This document shows, one piece after another, positions 25,672 to 34,729 of a DNA stretch of 64,000 nt. Each line of letters opens with the position of its first letter. Within the stretch, counting starts at the first letter, position 1. Where the stretch lies: NCBI GenBank assembly GCA_000531095.1, contig HG799466.1, positions 168,689-232,688 on the forward strand. The letters run 5' to 3'. Position numbers and translations under genes: made by a program. Source of the stretch: Gemmata massiliana (GTDB taxonomy: Bacteria > Planctomycetota > Planctomycetia > Gemmatales > Gemmataceae). The notes beneath the pieces were generated by a model. The model did not search any database. It was given only the letters and a program-made list of their open reading frames with translations, and was not told where the DNA came from.

Positions 25672-26667
25672 CTACTTCGCGCGGGGCAACCTGTAGAGAT
25701 CCGATCCCATCTTCATCACGTAGAGCGCGTCGCCTTTCGGGTCGTACTCCAACCACGTCAGTGTCGAAACGCCTTTCAACTCTTTCGGCACGGCAACGGG
25801 CTTCGCCCACGACACGCCAGCGTCGGTGCTCTCGATGACGCCGGCCGTGGTGAGCACGAACAGGTGTTTCGCGTCCCGACCGAACACGGGACCGTAGCGC
25901 GCGTCCTTCACGTCGCTCACCTTTTCCCACTTCGCACCTTTCTCCGTGCCCATCAGCAGCGCGCCTTCGACGAGCCAGAACAGCGCGTCGCCCTGGAGCT
26001 TGGGAAGGGAAACCGGGTTGTGCTCGGAAACAGGGCTGAACGTTTTCCCGCCGTCCGTGGTGCGAAGGATTCCACCAGTCGCCTTCTGCCGCGATTTCTC
26101 GCGAGCGACAACGGCCGTGTCCGCGTCGAAGACCCACGCCCCCAACCCGTACCCCTTACCGGCTTCGGAAAATGACTTTCCACCATCGCGTGAGAGGAGT
26201 AAAAGCCCGCCGGATTCGTGCTTGAAGGCGAGCACGAACTTCGTTTCCGGATCGGTCCAGTCGACCGCGCACCAATCGACGTGTTCGCACTTTTTGTCCA
26301 TCGTGCGCCACGCGGTCGCGGGATCGGTGGACGCGACGATGACCGGCCCGCCGTACACCGTGGCCATCAGGAGCTTTTTGGTCTTCCCGGTGGGGTCGAG
26401 TTGCAGGCAACCGGGCGTCTCGGTTCGGCCCTTCGGTACGTCTTTGCCGTGCCGCTCCCAGGTTTTGCCCGAATCGGTCGAGCGGAACACGCCGCGATCA
26501 CTGAGGCACACGAACAGCGTGCCGGTGTCACGATCAACCGCGACTCCGGACAGTCCGCCGAAGCCCGTCTTCTCGCGCGCGAGGAGTTCGGTCGCGACCG
26601 GTTGCCATTCGCCCGCGCGTGCCGCGGGTGTCACCAGAAAGGTGAGCGCAAGGAGAGCCGAACGCAT
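25672..26667 (-). CDS. Secreted sialidase/BNR-repeat-like beta-propeller protein
   Basis: A 331-residue protein with a signal peptide (SALLALTFLVTPAARAGE). It contains several BNR/Asp-box style repeats, S-x-D-x-G-x-T-W: STDSGKTWERHG, SRDGGKSFSEAG, TTDGGKTFSPVS and STDAGVSWAKP. These form blades of a beta-propeller as in sialidases and YCF48/Vps10-type proteins. The enzymatic Arg triad of real sialidases is not evident, so binding or structural roles are as likely. It is followed 59 bases downstream of the PQQ-repeat gene, on the same strand. Confidence 0.8.
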   Translation of the reverse strand: MRSALLALTFLVTPAARAGEWQPVATELLAREKTGFGGLSGVAVDRDTGTLFVCLSDRGVFRSTDSGKTWERHGKDVPKGRTETPGCLQLDPTGKTKKLLMATVYGGPVIVASTDPATAWRTMDKKCEHVDWCAVDWTDPETKFVLAFKHESGGLLLLSRDGGKSFSEAGKGYGLGAWVFDADTAVVAREKSRQKATGGILRTTDGGKTFSPVSEHNPVSLPKLQGDALFWLVEGALLMGTEKGAKWEKVSDVKDARYGPVFGRDAKHLFVLTTAGVIESTDAGVSWAKPVAVPKELKGVSTLTWLEYDPKGDALYVMKMGSDLYRLPRAK

Positions 26668-26687
26668 GATGACAGGTCCGATGTGTT

Positions 26688-26718
26688 CCCCTCTTGACAG
26701 AGAGGAGATGGGGGTAGG
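26688..26718. repeat. Half copy of the CCTACCCCC-type palindromic repeat
   Basis: The segment CCCCTCTTGACAGAGAGG plus ATGGGGGTAGGG resembles one arm of the elements at 2766 and 35849. Its inner 7-bp inverted repeat CCTCT/AGAGG could form a small hairpin between the PQQ-repeat gene and the BNR-repeat gene. Confidence 0.45.
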
Positions 26719-26726
26719 GTCTTCCG

Positions 26727-27998
26727 CTATTCCTTCGTGCCGACACAGTACAGCATCTTGCGGCCCTTGAGAAACAGTTTGCCGTCCGCGATCGCGGGGG
26801 AGGCGGGCGCGTCGTCGCCGAGATCGTTGATCGAAAGCACCTCGAACTTCTCACTGGCCTGGATGACAAACGTCTTCCCGGCGCTCGCGAAGTAGACGCG
26901 CCCGCCCGGGGCCGCGACCGGGCTCGCGTGAATCGAAACACCCGCGAGCCCCTCGCTATACAGCACTTCGCCGTTGGAGAGTTTGAGGCACTTCAGAACC
27001 CCCGGCGAGTGTAACCGGTACAGGTGCTCGCCGACGATGACCGGCGACCCGTACCCTTCGGGCATCGTCCCGGTCTTCCACTTCAGATTGGTTTTGGTGA
27101 CGTCGCCCGAACCGGTGGGATCGACCGCGACGCCGGTTCCCCCGCGCCCGCTATCAAGGTACACCAGCCCGCCACCGAGTACAGGCGAGACGGTATCGCC
27201 GCTCGCGGTACAGGACCACACCACCTTGCCGGTACCGGGATCGACACCCTGTAGCGCATTCGATGCGGCCACGAGCAACTGTTTCTTCCCGCCGATGTCC
27301 GCGAGCACCGGCGTGCTGTGTGCGAAACCGTGCGCCGGCCGAAGTTGCTCCCATTTCACGTCGCCGGTCTTGCGGTCGAAGCCGATCAACCGCGACTGTT
27401 TGTCGGTCTGGTCGCACTGCATCACCACTGTGTCGCCGACGAGTACCGGACTGGCCGCGAGCGCGACATCGAACTTGAATGGTTTGATTTCCTTCCGCCA
27501 GAGCTGCTTGCCGTCGCGATCGAGCGCCGCGATGACGGACGACCCGAACACCACATAGACGCGATCGTCGTCCGCGGCGGGCGTGGGCGCGGTGTAACCG
27601 CCGCGGAGGTCGGCGAAGGTCCACGGCCCCGGTTCGATCTTCACGTCCCAGAGCCGTTTGCCGTCATCCGCGCGGTAGCACGCGACGTGGTGCTCGGGTT
27701 GCTGTTTGGGGTCGATCTTCCCGGGCCAGTAGCTCACGGTGACGAACACGCGCCCGCGGTACACGATGGGGCTGGACTGGTTCTGATCCTGCGCGGCCTT
27801 CTCTTCGGTGCCCGGTAGCGGCGATTTCCAACGCACGTTCTCGCCGGTCTTGCCGTTCCAGGTGAGCGGTAGGTTCTTGTCGTCCGTCTGGCCCATTCCG
27901 GTCGACCCGCGCCACCCCGACCAATCAGCGGCAGTAGCAACCCCCGCACTCGCGACGCAAACGAGAAGCACCAGGAGCCTTGACCGCAAGGCGAGCAT
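26727..27998 (-). CDS. Secreted PQQ-binding-like beta-propeller protein
   Basis: A 423-residue protein with a signal peptide (LLVLLVCVASAGVATAADW). It shows PQQ-type propeller blades with the usual A-x-D-x-x-x-G-x-x-x-W spacing: CYRADDGKRLWDVK, ALDRDGKQLWRKE, GFDRKTGDVKWEQ, GVDPGTGKVVW. Planctomycetes have many such proteins, related to BamB. The start at 27998 opens the signal peptide; the frame is open another 75 codons upstream without one. No dehydrogenase residues are apparent, so cofactor binding is unlikely. It lies upstream of the BNR-repeat gene and may share its transcript. Confidence 0.85.
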   Translation of the reverse strand: MLALRSRLLVLLVCVASAGVATAADWSGWRGSTGMGQTDDKNLPLTWNGKTGENVRWKSPLPGTEEKAAQDQNQSSPIVYRGRVFVTVSYWPGKIDPKQQPEHHVACYRADDGKRLWDVKIEPGPWTFADLRGGYTAPTPAADDDRVYVVFGSSVIAALDRDGKQLWRKEIKPFKFDVALAASPVLVGDTVVMQCDQTDKQSRLIGFDRKTGDVKWEQLRPAHGFAHSTPVLADIGGKKQLLVAASNALQGVDPGTGKVVWSCTASGDTVSPVLGGGLVYLDSGRGGTGVAVDPTGSGDVTKTNLKWKTGTMPEGYGSPVIVGEHLYRLHSPGVLKCLKLSNGEVLYSEGLAGVSIHASPVAAPGGRVYFASAGKTFVIQASEKFEVLSINDLGDDAPASPAIADGKLFLKGRKMLYCVGTKE

Positions 27999-28089
27999 GT
28001 CGGTTACTCGAAGTGGGGAGAGAACAGGCGGGAACGCAACCGAGTGTACCCGCCGATTCGGTGAGGAGCAACGATCCGGCGCCGCGGTG

Positions 28090-29238
28090 CTAACTGCACT
28101 GCATGAAAGCACGGATGTGAGGTTCGCGGTGGTTGCGGCACACGAAAACGTACATTCTTCCCGCGTCGCCGAAAGTGCATCCGTGAGCGCGGTGAACCGA
28201 CTCTTGCTCACGAAACCCCGCACTCAAGATAGGGCGGTCTTCGACCGCTACCCACCGCCCCCGGTTACTGCCACCCCATTCCCAGCTTCCAAATGATAGA
28301 AGGTGTTCCATTTTGGCTCCGCAGCCGCAATTTGGGTAGTGCGAGTCCTGAACCCAGTCTGGATAGCCGCCGACTTTGGTACCCTCGGTCGTACTGAGCC
28401 AGAATTGATACAAGTCATCTGCACCAGCAGGAGGCCGAAGCTCTCGAGCTGCGGGTTGACTCTGAGCGACCGCGAGAGCGGCGCAAAGGTTTGGGCTTTT
28501 GTTCCCTTCGATGTCGTACCCAATCCCGGCAGGGTGGAACTCAAACGGGTCCGGGTACTCGGTCACGCGCTCGGGGTAAAGCACGCACAGACGCGGGAAG
28601 TACCCGTACTCGACATCGGCCGGCTCAGGCGCGGCGGCAAGCGTCCGCTTCACGCTCGCGCGCTTGCGCCAGTAGACGGCCGGCTTCGGGCAGTACATAT
28701 CGTCTTCGTCATGTCCCTGCGGGCACCACAACAGTTGGAATAAGTCCGTGCCGGTTGGAAAGCCGAGTTCGGGCACATCCTCTTTGCGAAGTTGCAACGC
28801 GGTCACATACGGGATGCTGTCGTGAATCGGGCAGACCGGCCACGGTTCATTCTTCGGCCACAGAAACATTCCGCCGATCTTGCTCGCATCGACCGGCGCT
28901 TCACCCGGACGCGGGTGGAGCCTCACGGCGGTCTTCGCCTTGCCGCGCAGGTCCGGTAGCGCCTCCTCCACGTTCACTGGCGGCGCGGGTGTAGTACAGC
29001 GGCGCACCGCCGCGAGCCAAGCGGGATCGATGCGGCCTGCGAGTTCCGCCATACGCGCGTAAAGCTCGGTACAGGGCTTGTCGTACCACCACTCGCGGAC
29101 GAGTTCGACCTGGAGTCGCAGGTATGCGGCGCGGTCCGGTTCACCGTTCTCATCGAGCCAATCGGCGAATGCGAGGCGCGCGGTGTTGTCGCTGCGGTTC
29201 GCAGTGATCGCGTGGAGAAGCGCCGTTTCGGTAGACAT
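28090..29238 (-). CDS. TIGR02996 domain fused to a DUF1963-like domain
   Basis: A 382-residue protein. Residues 1-45 are a TIGR02996 domain (TALLHAITANRSDNTARLAFADWLDENGEPDRAAYLRLQ in essence). From about residue 115 the sequence (SKIGGMFLWPKNEPWPVC, then ALQLRKEDVPELGFP and FQLLWCPQ) follows the DUF1963/YwqG pattern, and it ends with a CGCGAKMEHLLSFGSWEWG segment that may bind a metal. DUF1963 proteins are of unknown function, some linked to toxin or immunity systems. This is a cytoplasmic protein by prediction. Confidence 0.8.
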   Translation of the reverse strand: MSTETALLHAITANRSDNTARLAFADWLDENGEPDRAAYLRLQVELVREWWYDKPCTELYARMAELAGRIDPAWLAAVRRCTTPAPPVNVEEALPDLRGKAKTAVRLHPRPGEAPVDASKIGGMFLWPKNEPWPVCPIHDSIPYVTALQLRKEDVPELGFPTGTDLFQLLWCPQGHDEDDMYCPKPAVYWRKRASVKRTLAAAPEPADVEYGYFPRLCVLYPERVTEYPDPFEFHPAGIGYDIEGNKSPNLCAALAVAQSQPAARELRPPAGADDLYQFWLSTTEGTKVGGYPDWVQDSHYPNCGCGAKMEHLLSFGSWEWGGSNRGRWVAVEDRPILSAGFREQESVHRAHGCTFGDAGRMYVFVCRNHREPHIRAFMQCS

Positions 29239-29261
29239 CGCGATTCACCCCACCGCATAAA

Positions 29262-29297
29262 GAAAGGCCCGGGGGACGGACGTCCCCCGGGCCTTTC
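29262..29297 (-). terminator. Intrinsic terminator after the DUF1549/DUF1553 gene
   Basis: A perfect 16-bp stem, GAAAGGCCCGGGGGAC with its complement, closes a four-base loop, and on the minus strand TTTATG follows. It separates the DUF1549/DUF1553 gene (ends 29325) from the TIGR02996-DUF1963 gene downstream. Confidence 0.75.
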
Positions 29298-29324
29298 AAG
29301 TTACCACATCAGCGCCGGAACGCA

Positions 29325-31847
29325 TTACTGGTTGAACCAGAACTCCTTGGTGTTCACCAGCGCCCAGAGGATGTTCTCGTAGGCGGTCTTCTTGCCCACA
29401 GCGCCCCCCTTGGCTTCGAGTTTCTTGATGTGCTCGATGGCCCCGTCGAGGTCGTCTTTTGTTGGCTTGCGGGCGAACGCCCACAGGAACAGGTCCGCTA
29501 CCTTCTCTTCGTCCGATCGCTTGTCGTCCGCTCGGGTGAGCGCGTCCACGCGCCCGCCGTCGCGCTTGATCTTGCCCTCCACCTCGTCGCTGTTGAGCAT
29601 GTGCAGCACGGCCGCGAGGTTCGCTTCGCTCACGCGCTCGCACTCGCACGCACTGATGCGCTGGGGCCGCCCGTTCACGTCCAGGAAGTACGACTGGAAC
29701 GACTCGTCCGGTAGCATGATCGCCCGGTTCGGGGCGTTCTTGTCCGCCGGCAGCCCGTTGAACCGCGACGGGCTGTCGGTCACCTGACAGAGCGCGTCGA
29801 GCAGCACTTCCGCCTGGAGGCGCCGCGGGTAGTAGCGGGCGTATGTCTGCTTGTCGTGCTTGTTGAAGTCGTTCGGCGCGCTGCTCAATTGGTACGTCCG
29901 GCTCTTGCAGATCGTCTTGATGAGCGTCTTCAGGCTGTACTTGTTGTCCACCAGGTTCTTCGCAAGCGCATCGAGCAGTTCGGGGTTCGAGGGCGGGTTA
30001 GTGATCCGCATGTCGTCGAGCGGGTCGACGATCCCGCGCCCGAAGAAGTGCGCCCAGTACCGGTTCGCCACCGTCTTCGCGAAGAACGGGTTTTTCGTAT
30101 CCACCATCCAGTCCACGAGCTTTTGCCGCGGGTCATCGTCGGTGGAAACGGTCATCGGGGCCGCGTCGAGCGGCTTCGGCTCGGCGGGCTTCTGCGTGCG
30201 CTTGTTCTGTACGTTCCCGATGGTGCGGATGTAGATCGTCTGAACCCGGTTGTCCTGGCGGTTCGGGTCGGCACTGGGCACGCGCACCTCTTTGCGCCCC
30301 ACCCGGCCGTAGAACGCGGCCAGCCCCCAATAATCGTCCTGTGACCACTTCTCGTAGGGGTGGTGGTGGCAGTTCGCGCACGCCAACCGCTGCCCCAAAA
30401 ACACCTGGCTCACGTCGTCCACAAACTGCTCGGCCTTCTCGACCTCCTTGTACCACACGGTCGGCGGACTCTTGCGCTCGTCGCCACTGGACGCGATGAT
30501 CGCCCGCGCGAAGTCGCTGTACGGCGTATCCGCAGCGACCTGTTCGCGAATCCATTCGTGGAACGCGAACGTGCCCGGCGCCCGATCGGATTGCTGCCGG
30601 CGCTTCACACGGAGGATGTCGGCCCATTTGTTCGCGAAGTAGTAGGCGTATTCCGACGAGTCGAGGAGCTTGTCGACCAGTTTGTCACGCTTCGCCGGGT
30701 CCGGGTCCGCGGCGAACGCGAGAACGTCCTTGGGCGCGGGCAGCGACCCGGTGATATCGATCGACACGCGCCGGATGAACTGCTCGTCGCTGCACAGTTC
30801 AGAAGGAACCAGCCCGAGTTCCTTCCACTTTTTGGCCGTGAACTTATCGACCACGGTTTTCTCAGCAAAAGACCACTCGGGTGTCTTCACGCCGAGCGGC
30901 ACCGTGGCGCGGAACACCGCGACCATCCCCTGGTACCGAGCCATCACCGCAGCTTCGCCGCTCATAGCAAGCGTGCGAACCAGCCCGCGTTCCTCGACCG
31001 TAGCAATTTCCGGATCGTTGCTCTCGTACTGTGCCCGGCGCGTGATGTCCTCGACCGTGCCGTCGGTGTAGTGCGCGTACACCGCGAACTGCTGCTTGCT
31101 CTGCCGGCTCAGCACGCGGTGCTCGGGATACACACTAATCTTGGTAACTTTGGGATCTTTCTCGTCGCCCCACGGCATCCCGGCCGCGATCCAGCGCCGC
31201 ACGAGTTTGTACTCGTCCGAATCGGGGTCCATCTTCTTACCGCCGCCGTGCGGCGCCCGCCCGGTCGCCTTCATCAGAAAGAGGCTCGCGTCCGGGTTCG
31301 CGGGGAACAGCCGCCGACCGCGTGCCTCTTTCACGAGTGTCATGAAGTCGAGGTCCGGCTCGAACCCGAGCAGCGACAGCCGAAACCCGTTCTGCCCCGC
31401 GAGTTTGCCGTGGCAGCCACCCGAGTTGCACCCGAGCTTCGTGAAAATCGGCACCACCTGGTTCGTGAAGTTCAGCGGCAACTTCTCGCCCAGGCTCTTG
31501 ACCCCGAGCGGCACCCGCGCGGTCTGCCCTCCGAACGTCACCACCACTTCCGACGAACCGTTCGCACGCGGAACGACGCGCCCGCCGGCAAGCACGGTAG
31601 CCAATTTCCCGTCGGCAACGGCGTAAGTCGCGTCGGGAGTGAGATCCACCAGACGCCCGTCGGCCAGAGTGCCCGTCACGACGAGCTGCGTCGCGTCGTC
31701 GGCCCCGGTCAGGGTCACTTTTGCCGGGTGAATCGCGAGACTCTTCACATCAGACGGGTTGATTTCGGCGGCGCCGGCCCGGGTTGTAACTCCTTGCGTC
31801 GCAACACAGGCGAGGAGAGCGGCCCAAAGTTGGACGTGCTTCGGCAT
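29325..31847 (-). CDS. DUF1549/DUF1553 protein with BIG2 domain and cytochrome-like motifs
   Basis: An 840-residue exported protein. After the signal peptide (LWAALLACVATQGVTTRAGA) comes an Ig-like BIG2 domain (about residues 30-105), a C-x3-CH motif (CNSGGCH, about residue 143), a second BIG2-like region, DUF1549 (with CANCHHHPYEKW, a CxxCH motif) and DUF1553 ending near the C-terminus (TKEFWFNQ). These planctomycete proteins (PSCyt/PSD families) are thought to bind c-type haem and act in large periplasmic complexes; many lie next to DUF1501 genes, which this one does not. The start at 31847 follows GAGGG by nine bases; 46 further codons upstream are open. Confidence 0.9.
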   Translation of the reverse strand: MPKHVQLWAALLACVATQGVTTRAGAAEINPSDVKSLAIHPAKVTLTGADDATQLVVTGTLADGRLVDLTPDATYAVADGKLATVLAGGRVVPRANGSSEVVVTFGGQTARVPLGVKSLGEKLPLNFTNQVVPIFTKLGCNSGGCHGKLAGQNGFRLSLLGFEPDLDFMTLVKEARGRRLFPANPDASLFLMKATGRAPHGGGKKMDPDSDEYKLVRRWIAAGMPWGDEKDPKVTKISVYPEHRVLSRQSKQQFAVYAHYTDGTVEDITRRAQYESNDPEIATVEERGLVRTLAMSGEAAVMARYQGMVAVFRATVPLGVKTPEWSFAEKTVVDKFTAKKWKELGLVPSELCSDEQFIRRVSIDITGSLPAPKDVLAFAADPDPAKRDKLVDKLLDSSEYAYYFANKWADILRVKRRQQSDRAPGTFAFHEWIREQVAADTPYSDFARAIIASSGDERKSPPTVWYKEVEKAEQFVDDVSQVFLGQRLACANCHHHPYEKWSQDDYWGLAAFYGRVGRKEVRVPSADPNRQDNRVQTIYIRTIGNVQNKRTQKPAEPKPLDAAPMTVSTDDDPRQKLVDWMVDTKNPFFAKTVANRYWAHFFGRGIVDPLDDMRITNPPSNPELLDALAKNLVDNKYSLKTLIKTICKSRTYQLSSAPNDFNKHDKQTYARYYPRRLQAEVLLDALCQVTDSPSRFNGLPADKNAPNRAIMLPDESFQSYFLDVNGRPQRISACECERVSEANLAAVLHMLNSDEVEGKIKRDGGRVDALTRADDKRSDEEKVADLFLWAFARKPTKDDLDGAIEHIKKLEAKGGAVGKKTAYENILWALVNTKEFWFNQ

Positions 31848-32000
31848 GGGATGAGACCCTCGATTGGGGTAACGATCGGTGGGTGCGGACGTTCGGCGGA
31901 GTGTTCGTGGCAGGTTGGTGTGATTGTCGCTTACGTAAAGCCACAGTGCAAGTGGGAGCAATAGAAAGCGAGGAGGCACTCCCAAACGCGGACCGACACC

Positions 32001-32318
32001 ATGAGCGAGTATCTGTGTCTCACACTGATTGCCGAAGCGGGCGAAACCGAGAGCGCGTTCAAGGCGCGGCTCACCGCGTTCTGGTCACACGTCATCCGCA
32101 CGCTGCCCGATACGTATGAAGCCGTGTACGCAGAAGCGAAGCACTTCGACTCGACCGGTGGTCGCGTGTCGCGCCAGTACATGGTAGAAGCAGACGCCAC
32201 CACCGCAGTAACCGAAGCACTGGTTCAGCAAGGAATTGCGACCGCACCCGTAGATGCAGACGACATCTACACGAAGTACGAAGCGAGCGGGAGCGAATGG
32301 TTCCAAATCGACCACTGA
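32001..32318 (+). CDS. Small conserved-looking protein of unknown function
   Basis: A 105-residue, acidic protein beginning MSEYLCLTLIAEAGETESAF. Its alternating beta/alpha pattern, with FKARLTAFWSHVIRTLPDTYEAVYAEA, suggests a compact ferredoxin-like fold, but I recognise no family. It is divergent from the DUF1549/1553 gene, with about 150 bases between. No strong ribosome site is seen, though ACCGACACC precedes it. Confidence 0.55.
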   Translation: MSEYLCLTLIAEAGETESAFKARLTAFWSHVIRTLPDTYEAVYAEAKHFDSTGGRVSRQYMVEADATTAVTEALVQQGIATAPVDADDIYTKYEASGSEWFQIDH

Positions 32319-32420
32319 AATTTGATTAGATCGCGTTACTCTCTGTGCGAGAGGCACTAGCGCTTTGCGGCCGGTCTGTTAAAATGGCGCAACCAGTCGA
32401 GGTGCATAACGGAGGCCGCC

Positions 32421-32708
32421 ATGCCGGAACTGACGCTCGCGGTGCTCGCCGCTCGGATCGAATCATTGGAACGGAAGGTCGAAGAACTCGTGTGTTCTCA
32501 AGCCGATCCACCAGGAACAGTCGGTGACGAGCAATCCGACGATCCTGAAGCGATCGCGCGCTGGGTCGCGGCATTCGACGCGATCCCCCCTCTTCAGATG
32601 CCATCCGAGGAAGAGGCCGCGTGGCAGACCGTGCGTGTAGAACAAAAGCGCACCGATTCTGCGGCGTTTGATCGGCTCGCATCGAATCTGCCGGGGGACA
32701 ACACGTGA
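32421..32708 (+). CDS. Antitoxin-like protein paired with the PIN gene
   Basis: A 95-residue protein starting with a helical, heptad-like segment (LAARIESLERKVEEL), rich in acidic residues, with a C-terminal part (WQTVRVEQKRTDSAAFDRLA) typical of VapB-like partner proteins. Its stop codon overlaps the GTG start of the PIN-domain gene (GTGA). This layout is that of toxin-antitoxin pairs. No AbrB or RHH DNA-binding domain is evident, so the identity as antitoxin is mostly from position. Confidence 0.6.
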   Translation: MPELTLAVLAARIESLERKVEELVCSQADPPGTVGDEQSDDPEAIARWVAAFDAIPPLQMPSEEEAAWQTVRVEQKRTDSAAFDRLASNLPGDNT

Positions 32709-33113
32709 GCCGCTTTTTGTTGGACACCAATGCGGTTGCGGATTGTGTGTTCCGACGGCGCGGTGTCCACGAACGGGTTCGGACGGCTTGCCGGGCACAA
32801 AATTGGCAGTGGAATACCGGTGCTTGCGGAACTCTGTGCGGGGATTGAATATAGCGCGACCCGTGACGTCAACATGGACGTGTTAAACCGAAATATCGGC
32901 CTCTTCCGTCTGTGGCCTTTCACCGCGGAAGCTGCTCGTGAGTACGGCCGTTTGTACGCCGCGCTTCGGCGGACCGGCCGCACGATTCAAACTGTGGACC
33001 TGATGATCGCCGCAATCGCACTAGCACTCGGCGGCTGCACAGTTGTTACTTCGGACTCGGATTTGTCTGCGATCCCGCGATTGAATGTTGTGAATTGGGC
33101 AGCAGTTACTTAA
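32705..33113 (+). pseudogene. VapC-like PIN-domain toxin, frameshifted
   Basis: The first frame, from GTG 32705, begins VSRFLLDTNAVADCVFRRRGVHERVRT, with the first catalytic Asp in LLDTN; it then stops at 32849. A second frame, one base ahead, continues as AGHKIGSGIPVLAELCAGIEY, TVDLMIAAIALALGG and VVTSDSDLSAIP, which contains the remaining acidic residues of the PIN active site. The switch happens between about 32770 and 32800. With one net base change the protein would be about 135 residues, normal for VapC ribonucleases. Either the toxin is dead or this is a sequencing error. Confidence 0.75.
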
Positions 33114-33206
33114 TACGGTATTCGTTCCGCAGTGTGGCCCTGTCGACTGGTTCCATACCGCTTTCGGGTGTGTTATCCTGGGGCTTCCTTCCGACCGAGA
33201 GCCGCC

Positions 33207-34685
33207 ATGAGCGACACCGGTGACCGGCCCCCGACCGACACAGTGCCTGAACCCGCGCCCCTCGACATCCCTCAACCGGAGGTCCGTACCCGGTTCGCGC
33301 CCGGTGATCCGCTACCCAACCTGGAAATGTGGGTTCTCGAACGGTGGCTCGGGGGCGGCGGGTTCGGCGAGGTCTGGCTCGCCCGGCACGAGCGCAAGGG
33401 CGTGGCCGCCGTCAAGTTCTGCACCGACCCGACCGCCCGACACCAGCTCGTTACCCACGAGCGAACTGTCGTCGCGCGTGTAATGAAGCACGGCGATCAC
33501 CCGAACATCGTTCCACTGCTCGAGTGCAACCTCAGTGGGGACATTCCCTGGCTCATGTACGAGTTCGTCGAGGGCGGCACGCTGGCCGAGGCGGTCGAGG
33601 AATGGAGTAAACTTCCGGCCCCGCGCCGGCTCGGTCGGACCGTGCGCGTGCTCCACACCATCGCCAGCGCGATGGCCAAGTTCCACCAACTCACCCCGCC
33701 GCTCGTTCACCGCGACCTGAAGCCGCAGAACGTGCTGATGTCGCAGGGCGTTCCGCGCATCACCGACTTCGGCATCGGCGGTGTGGCCGCGGAAGCGGCC
33801 CAGTCCGATCGGCCGGAAGCCAACACCAGCATCCTGGCCCGCGTGCCGACGCTCCTCCGGGCGATGGGGAGTTCGCGCTACGCGCCCCAGGAGCAGCTTT
33901 TCGGCAGCCCTCCGAACCCGCGCGACGACGTGTTCGCGATCGGCGTCCTGGCGTACCAGATGATGCTCAGCGACCTGACCGCCATCCCCGGCCCGGACGC
34001 CGCGGCCGAGTTGCGCGCGCTGAAGATCCCCGTGGAACTGGCGGCGCTCATCGTGCGGAGCGTGGCGTTCGACCCGGAACGGCGCCCCAAGGACGCGACC
34101 GAGTGGGAAGCAAAGCTCACGGCTCTGCTGCAAAAGAAAACGGTCTCGCGCTCGCCGGCCCCAAACCCGGGCGAGTCGCGTGACGACCCGACGGAAGAAC
34201 TCGAGGTACCCAACGCCTCGGACTCGAGCGGGTCCATTGTGACGCAAATGCTCGACGTCCCCGCGCGCGGGCGCTGGTACTCGCGCCCGGCCGGCAAGTC
34301 CGGAGTCGAATGGCGCATCGTCGCGACCACGCCCGCAGAGGTGCGGCTCGCGACCGGCGAATTGTACCGGTTCTCGATCAAGTCCACCGCGACCGAAAAG
34401 GATGTGGCCGCGCTCGCCGTTTTGGGCGGGCTGCGCTCGCTCTATTACCTAAATCTGTCGTACTGCGCCGGTGTCACAGACGCCGGTTTAACACAACTCA
34501 AAAACTTCACTCACTTACGGCAACTGTTCTTGCGCGCGTGCCCCAACATCACCGACGCCGGGTTGGTTAACGTGTACGGTCTTACGCACCTCCGCACGCT
34601 CGAACTGACCGACTGCCCGAAGCTCACCTCCGCTGCGATCGACGCCGTTCAAAAGGCACTGCCGAAGTGCAAAATCCAGCGCTGA
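33207..34685 (+). CDS. Ser/Thr protein kinase with C-terminal LRR region
   Basis: A 492-residue Hanks-type kinase. The glycine loop GGGGFGEVW lies near residues 49-57, the catalytic loop HRDLKPQN near 167 and DFGIGG near 186; the ATP-binding Lys is in AAVKF. No transmembrane helix follows the kinase domain, so it appears cytoplasmic. After a linker of about 80 residues, residues 411-491 form about three leucine-rich repeats of the cysteine-containing (AMN1/F-box) type, for example LNLSYCAGVTDAGLTQL. The start at 33207 has a weak CGAGA site. Kinase-LRR fusions are frequent in Gemmata. Confidence 0.9.
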   Translation: MSDTGDRPPTDTVPEPAPLDIPQPEVRTRFAPGDPLPNLEMWVLERWLGGGGFGEVWLARHERKGVAAVKFCTDPTARHQLVTHERTVVARVMKHGDHPNIVPLLECNLSGDIPWLMYEFVEGGTLAEAVEEWSKLPAPRRLGRTVRVLHTIASAMAKFHQLTPPLVHRDLKPQNVLMSQGVPRITDFGIGGVAAEAAQSDRPEANTSILARVPTLLRAMGSSRYAPQEQLFGSPPNPRDDVFAIGVLAYQMMLSDLTAIPGPDAAAELRALKIPVELAALIVRSVAFDPERRPKDATEWEAKLTALLQKKTVSRSPAPNPGESRDDPTEELEVPNASDSSGSIVTQMLDVPARGRWYSRPAGKSGVEWRIVATTPAEVRLATGELYRFSIKSTATEKDVAALAVLGGLRSLYYLNLSYCAGVTDAGLTQLKNFTHLRQLFLRACPNITDAGLVNVYGLTHLRTLELTDCPKLTSAAIDAVQKALPKCKIQR

Positions 34686-34729
34686 TCGTGGCGCAATTGG
34701 ACACTCGCCTTAACGGTGGATGCCGCCCG

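Noticed and set aside
30360..31964. A 534-codon plus-strand frame opposite the DUF1549/DUF1553 gene
   Set aside because: Arg/Pro/His-rich shadow composition and no start signal; the minus strand carries an unambiguous planctomycete family.
32705..32852. The short first frame of the PIN gene as a complete small protein
   Set aside because: It ends in the middle of the fold, and the missing catalytic residues are found right after in another frame.
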